Shown: in pieces, positions 7,247-9,060 of the stretch
Numbering within the stretch: the stretch's first letter is position 1
How the letters are laid out: every line of letters begins with the position of its first letter
Assembly: GCA_030635025.1 (NCBI GenBank)
Contig: DAOVZQ010000069.1
Location: forward strand, 1-9,060
Direction of reading: 5' to 3'
DNA from: a bacterium
Lineage (GTDB): Bacteria; Krumholzibacteriota; Krumholzibacteriia; LZORAL124-64-63
Length of the DNA: 9,060 bases
Program-made: the position numbers and the translations under genes
The notes under the pieces: generated by a model
The model's input: only the letters and a program-made list of their open reading frames with translations
Told to the model about the DNA's origin: nothing
Databases searched by the model: none

Positions 7247-7305
7247 AGCGGCACGACTGGAATATCTCATAGAATATATATAGGACATCGGGAACTCTTT
7301 GAACG

Positions 7306-7314
7306 TGTTATACT
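7306..7314 (+). promoter_or_regulatory. Extended -10 promoter candidate for the cysteine-rich genes
   Basis: TGTTATACT reads as TG-n-TATACT, an extended -10 element with five of six matches to TATAAT. No convincing -35 lies 16-18 nt upstream, which is normal for extended -10 promoters. It would start a transcript near 7321, about 43 nt before the GTG at 7364. The surrounding 7247-7320 stretch is AT-rich. Confidence 0.4.
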
Positions 7315-7363
7315 TTCACTTCATCGCGGTATCGAAGCCCCCACGATAACCACAGGGGACCGG

Positions 7364-7792
7364 GTGACCCGGAACACTGGCATTACAAAGCGTATCCTTC
7401 AGCTGACCCTGGCCGCCTGGGCCGTCGGCATTCCCCTGCTTGAGATCCCGAGCACCACTCCGGATTATGGTCTCGAAGCCAATCAGCCGATCGTTGAAGT
7501 ACGCCATACCGCTCAAGCCTGTGCGGAAGCCTGCGCCACAGCCTGTGTGCCGCCTCCCCAGGACGTCTGCGGCAAAACATCATCCGACGAGTGCGACGAA
7601 CGCTCACGGCAAGAGTGCCCCATGCAGCGCAACTGTTGCCGTTGTCTGACGACCGGGGACCACCTGGTCTTCGTCAATCCCGGCTTCCTCGACTTCGAGG
7701 TCGCCGACAACGACCCCATGATCCCGCCGTCGAACCAGGCGGCGCCGGTCAACCTCTTCCAGCCTCCGGTCCCACCTCCGAAGTCGGCCTGA
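7364..7792 (+). CDS. Membrane-anchored or exported cysteine-rich protein of unknown function
   Basis: A 142-residue product begins with a basic N-terminus and a hydrophobic stretch (about 11-27, ILQLTLAAWAVGIPLLEI) that should act as a signal anchor or uncleaved signal peptide. Nine cysteines follow within 42 residues: C53, C57, C61, C69, C77, C85, C91, C92 and C94. The first three are spaced i, i+4, i+8, so they would line one face of a helix. The next two gaps are eight residues each, and the cluster ends CCRC. The last 45 residues are cysteine-free, with an acidic block and a proline-rich tail (QPPVPPPK). The GTG start is supported by AGGGGA at 7354-7359. I do not recognise the family. The cysteine layout could bind metal (CXXXCXXXC helices occur in copper-storage proteins) or form disulfides. 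It lies 70 nt before another cysteine-rich exported protein, so the two probably act together. Confidence 0.65.
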   Translation: MTRNTGITKRILQLTLAAWAVGIPLLEIPSTTPDYGLEANQPIVEVRHTAQACAEACATACVPPPQDVCGKTSSDECDERSRQECPMQRNCCRCLTTGDHLVFVNPGFLDFEVADNDPMIPPSNQAAPVNLFQPPVPPPKSA

Positions 7793-7807
7793 CTCCTCGA
7801 TTCTTCG

Positions 7808-7827
7808 TCCCGCCGCCCGCGGCGGGA
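7808..7827 (+). terminator. GC-rich hairpin between the two cysteine-rich genes
   Basis: CCCGCCGC (7809-7816) pairs with GCGGCGGG (7819-7826), extended by one T-A pair. The physical loop would open to about four bases. No T-run follows, so it is more likely an mRNA processing or stability element, or an attenuator setting the ratio of the two products, than a full terminator. Confidence 0.3.
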
Positions 7828-7862
7828 GTCCCATCCGAATTCATTACCGATAGGAGTCGGAA

Positions 7863-8279
7863 ATGCCGACGACCAAGCGTAATTTCATGGCCGTGTTTCT
7901 GGCGGCGCTGATCCTGGTGACCGGTTTCTCGGCCCTAGCCGGGGACGACTGTTGCCCCAAGGCCGACGCCAAACAGTGCCAGGTCGAGACCTGCAAGGGT
8001 TGCTGCCATACGGACGGCAAGACCTGTGCGGAAGTCTGCAAACTCGCCGACGGCAAGACCTGCAAGGGCTGTTGCGCCGACGGCGACAAGTGCAAGGTCA
8101 GCTGCAAGGACGGCAAGGCGTGCAAGGACTGTTGCGTCGATGGCAAGGCGTGTTGCGCCATGGCAACGACCGCCAAGTCCTGTCCCGCCGACGGCAAGAA
8201 GGCCGAAGGCTGCTCATCACAGAGCAAGGGCGACGGCTGTCCCAAGGCCGGCACCGGGTGCAACAAGAAGAGCACCTGA
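7863..8279 (+). CDS. Secreted cysteine/lysine-rich repeat protein, metallothionein-like
   Basis: A 138-residue product has a clear signal peptide: a basic start, the hydrophobic core AVFLAALILVTGFSALA, and probable cleavage after ALA at residue 26. The mature chain of about 112 residues holds 22 cysteines and about 20 lysines and almost no aromatic residues. It carries imperfect tandem units of the form DGK-x-C-K-x-CC at residues 43-48, 51-55, 63-71, 83-91 and 93-98. This composition resembles metallothioneins, but it is exported, so it would act in the periplasm or outside the cell. Possible roles are binding soft metals (Cu, Zn, Cd) or iron, or forming a disulfide network. The family is not recognised. 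ATG 7863 has AGGAG 6 nt upstream at 7852-7856. It follows the nine-cysteine protein at 70 nt in the same direction, and tandem hairpins close the unit. Confidence 0.8.
   Translation: MPTTKRNFMAVFLAALILVTGFSALAGDDCCPKADAKQCQVETCKGCCHTDGKTCAEVCKLADGKTCKGCCADGDKCKVSCKDGKACKDCCVDGKACCAMATTAKSCPADGKKAEGCSSQSKGDGCPKAGTGCNKKST
7989..8156 (+). repeat. Tandem cysteine-repeat coding units
   Basis: Within the secreted protein, units beginning GACGGCAAG are repeated: GACGGCAAGACCTG at 8013 and again at 8049, GACGGCAAGGCGTGCAAGG at 8109, and GATGGCAAGGCGTG at 8139. The copies share codons as well as residues, which points to recent internal duplication rather than convergent composition alone. Confidence 0.7.
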
Positions 8280-8298
8280 CAACATGTTGCCAGACTCG

Positions 8299-8355
8299 GA
8301 TGATTCTCTCTGAATCATCTCATCGCAGGGCCCGCCGGATTGATTCCGGCGGGCC
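8299..8355 (+). terminator. Tandem hairpins, probable terminator
   Basis: Two perfect stems follow the cysteine-rich gene. The first is GATGATTC (8299-8306) with GAATCATC (8312-8319) around a 5-nt loop. The second is GGCCCGCCGGA (8329-8339) with TCCGGCGGGCC (8345-8355), 11 bp around a 5-nt loop. Only TT follows the second stem, so the U-tract is weak, but its strength and position between two genes in the same direction fit an intrinsic terminator. Confidence 0.6.
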
Positions 8356-8452
8356 TTCGAAGATCAGTTGATAAACGAACTCCGTTCGCTGTAAGTTCAT
8401 CGTGCATTTAGGCTTGTCATATCAATATCCAGTTGAAGAACGGAACCCACAG

Positions 8453-9060
8453 ATGAAGACGGCATCCTTGATGAGCATCATCGCCATGACGGTTCTGGCC
8501 CAGTCCGCCCCCGCCCAGACCTGGCATGGATCCTTCGATACGACCGGCGATGTTCTGCGGGTCGAAAACCCCGCCGTTCCGATTCAGCCGCCCGAGATCC
8601 TCGAGGCCGAGGAGCTATGGCGCGTCAGCGGCGATGACGATGACCACTTCCTGGGCAGCATCGATAGAATCGTCGTCGACAAGTACGGCACAACGTTCAT
8701 GCTCGACACGCAGCTCAAGGAAGTCGCGATCTACACACCGGACGGTGATTTCCTGATGACCCTGGGTCGGGAGGGCGAGGGTCCGGGCGAGTTCATCCGT
8801 CCGGGAGACCTGTTCGTTGACGCGGACGGGGTCGTCGGCGTCATGCAGGCGATGCCGGGACGGATCGTCCTGCTCGCACCCAACGGGGATCCCCTACCGA
8901 GCCATCCCGTCCCCGAGCCGCCCGACGGCGGGCTCTTCATGTTGGGCTCGATGAAATGGGCGCCGGGACGACTGGTGATCAAACCTTACCAACGACGGGT
9001 CGACGGCGACGGTGTGCTCCACGGCCGCGATGCCCTGATCGCCATCGACGGGACCGGTAC
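8453..9060 (+). CDS. Secreted 6-bladed beta-propeller protein (3' partial)
   Basis: The frame is open from ATG 8453 to the right edge, giving at least 202 residues without a stop. The signal peptide MKTASLMSIIAMTVLAQSAPA should be cleaved after APA (residue 21). The mature part contains propeller-strand patterns. GSIDRIVVDKYGTTFMLDTQ (about 68-87) is a 'd..gn.yv.D' blade element. IYTPDGDFLMTLGREGEGPG (93-112) is the glycine-rich turn with 'G.eGeGPGEF', characteristic of the 6-bladed propeller family (PF17170) and NHL-like proteins. Further blades follow (VVGVMQAMPGRIVLLAPNG; RLVIKPYQRRVDGDG). These proteins are exported and usually of unknown ligand. A weak ribosome binding site (GGAA, 8442-8445) lies 7 nt upstream. 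The 173-nt gap before it holds the hairpins and then AT-richer DNA with no clear promoter motif. Its cargo or enzyme activity cannot be stated. Confidence 0.75.
   Translation, partial: MKTASLMSIIAMTVLAQSAPAQTWHGSFDTTGDVLRVENPAVPIQPPEILEAEELWRVSGDDDDHFLGSIDRIVVDKYGTTFMLDTQLKEVAIYTPDGDFLMTLGREGEGPGEFIRPGDLFVDADGVVGVMQAMPGRIVLLAPNGDPLPSHPVPEPPDGGLFMLGSMKWAPGRLVIKPYQRRVDGDGVLHGRDALIAIDGTG

Noticed and set aside
7863..8279. RiPP or lantibiotic precursor
   Set aside because: It has a classical secretory signal, repeats spread over the whole mature chain and no modifying enzyme or transporter gene next to it.
1..9060. CRISPR array, tRNA, rRNA or insertion sequence
   Set aside because: No evenly spaced repeats, no cloverleaf-like sequences, no conserved rRNA segments and no transposase-like protein were seen on either strand.

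Overview
The window comes from a high-GC (mostly about 60% or more) bacterial chromosome. A DUF2723-type membrane protein, a multihaem cytochrome/ferredoxin/NrfD module and a 6-bladed beta-propeller lipo/secretory protein together suggest an uncultured Gram-negative lineage of the FCB/Gemmatimonadota-Eisenbacteria-Krumholzibacteria kind. That placement is inference from gene content; no rRNA or marker gene is present to confirm it. No tRNA, rRNA, CRISPR array, transposase or replication origin was seen.

Layout. Positions 1-763 (+) hold the C-terminal end of a large membrane protein (DUF2723-like plus TPR). It is followed, through a TGATG overlap with a strong ribosome binding site, by a 45-codon ORF that looks like a decapitated gene. 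Positions ~960-1517 (+) hold a lower-GC P-loop kinase-like gene whose Walker A lies upstream of any canonical start codon. Positions 1591-6247 (-) form a four-gene operon, read right to left: a ~604 aa multi-spanning membrane protein, a membrane-anchored nine-haem cytochrome c, a Tat-exported four-cluster ferredoxin (NrfC/DsrO type) and a ten-helix NrfD/HybB/DsrP quinone-interacting subunit. From the right of a divergent intergenic region, 6461-7246 (+) encodes a dimethylarginine dimethylaminohydrolase (DDAH). Then come two cysteine-rich exported proteins (7364-7792 and 7863-8279), closed by tandem hairpins. A secreted beta-propeller gene starts at 8453 and runs off the right end.

How the parts fit. 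The minus-strand operon encodes a membrane electron-transfer module: quinone pool <-> NrfD <-> periplasmic 4x[4Fe-4S] protein <-> nine-haem cytochrome. It has no catalytic (molybdopterin or nitrite/sulfite reductase) subunit in the window, so the terminal partner must be encoded elsewhere or be another cytochrome. The fourth member, a large polytopic protein translationally coupled to the cytochrome, has no known role. The two cysteine-rich exported proteins look like an envelope thiol/metal-binding pair and are the most unusual coding sequences here.
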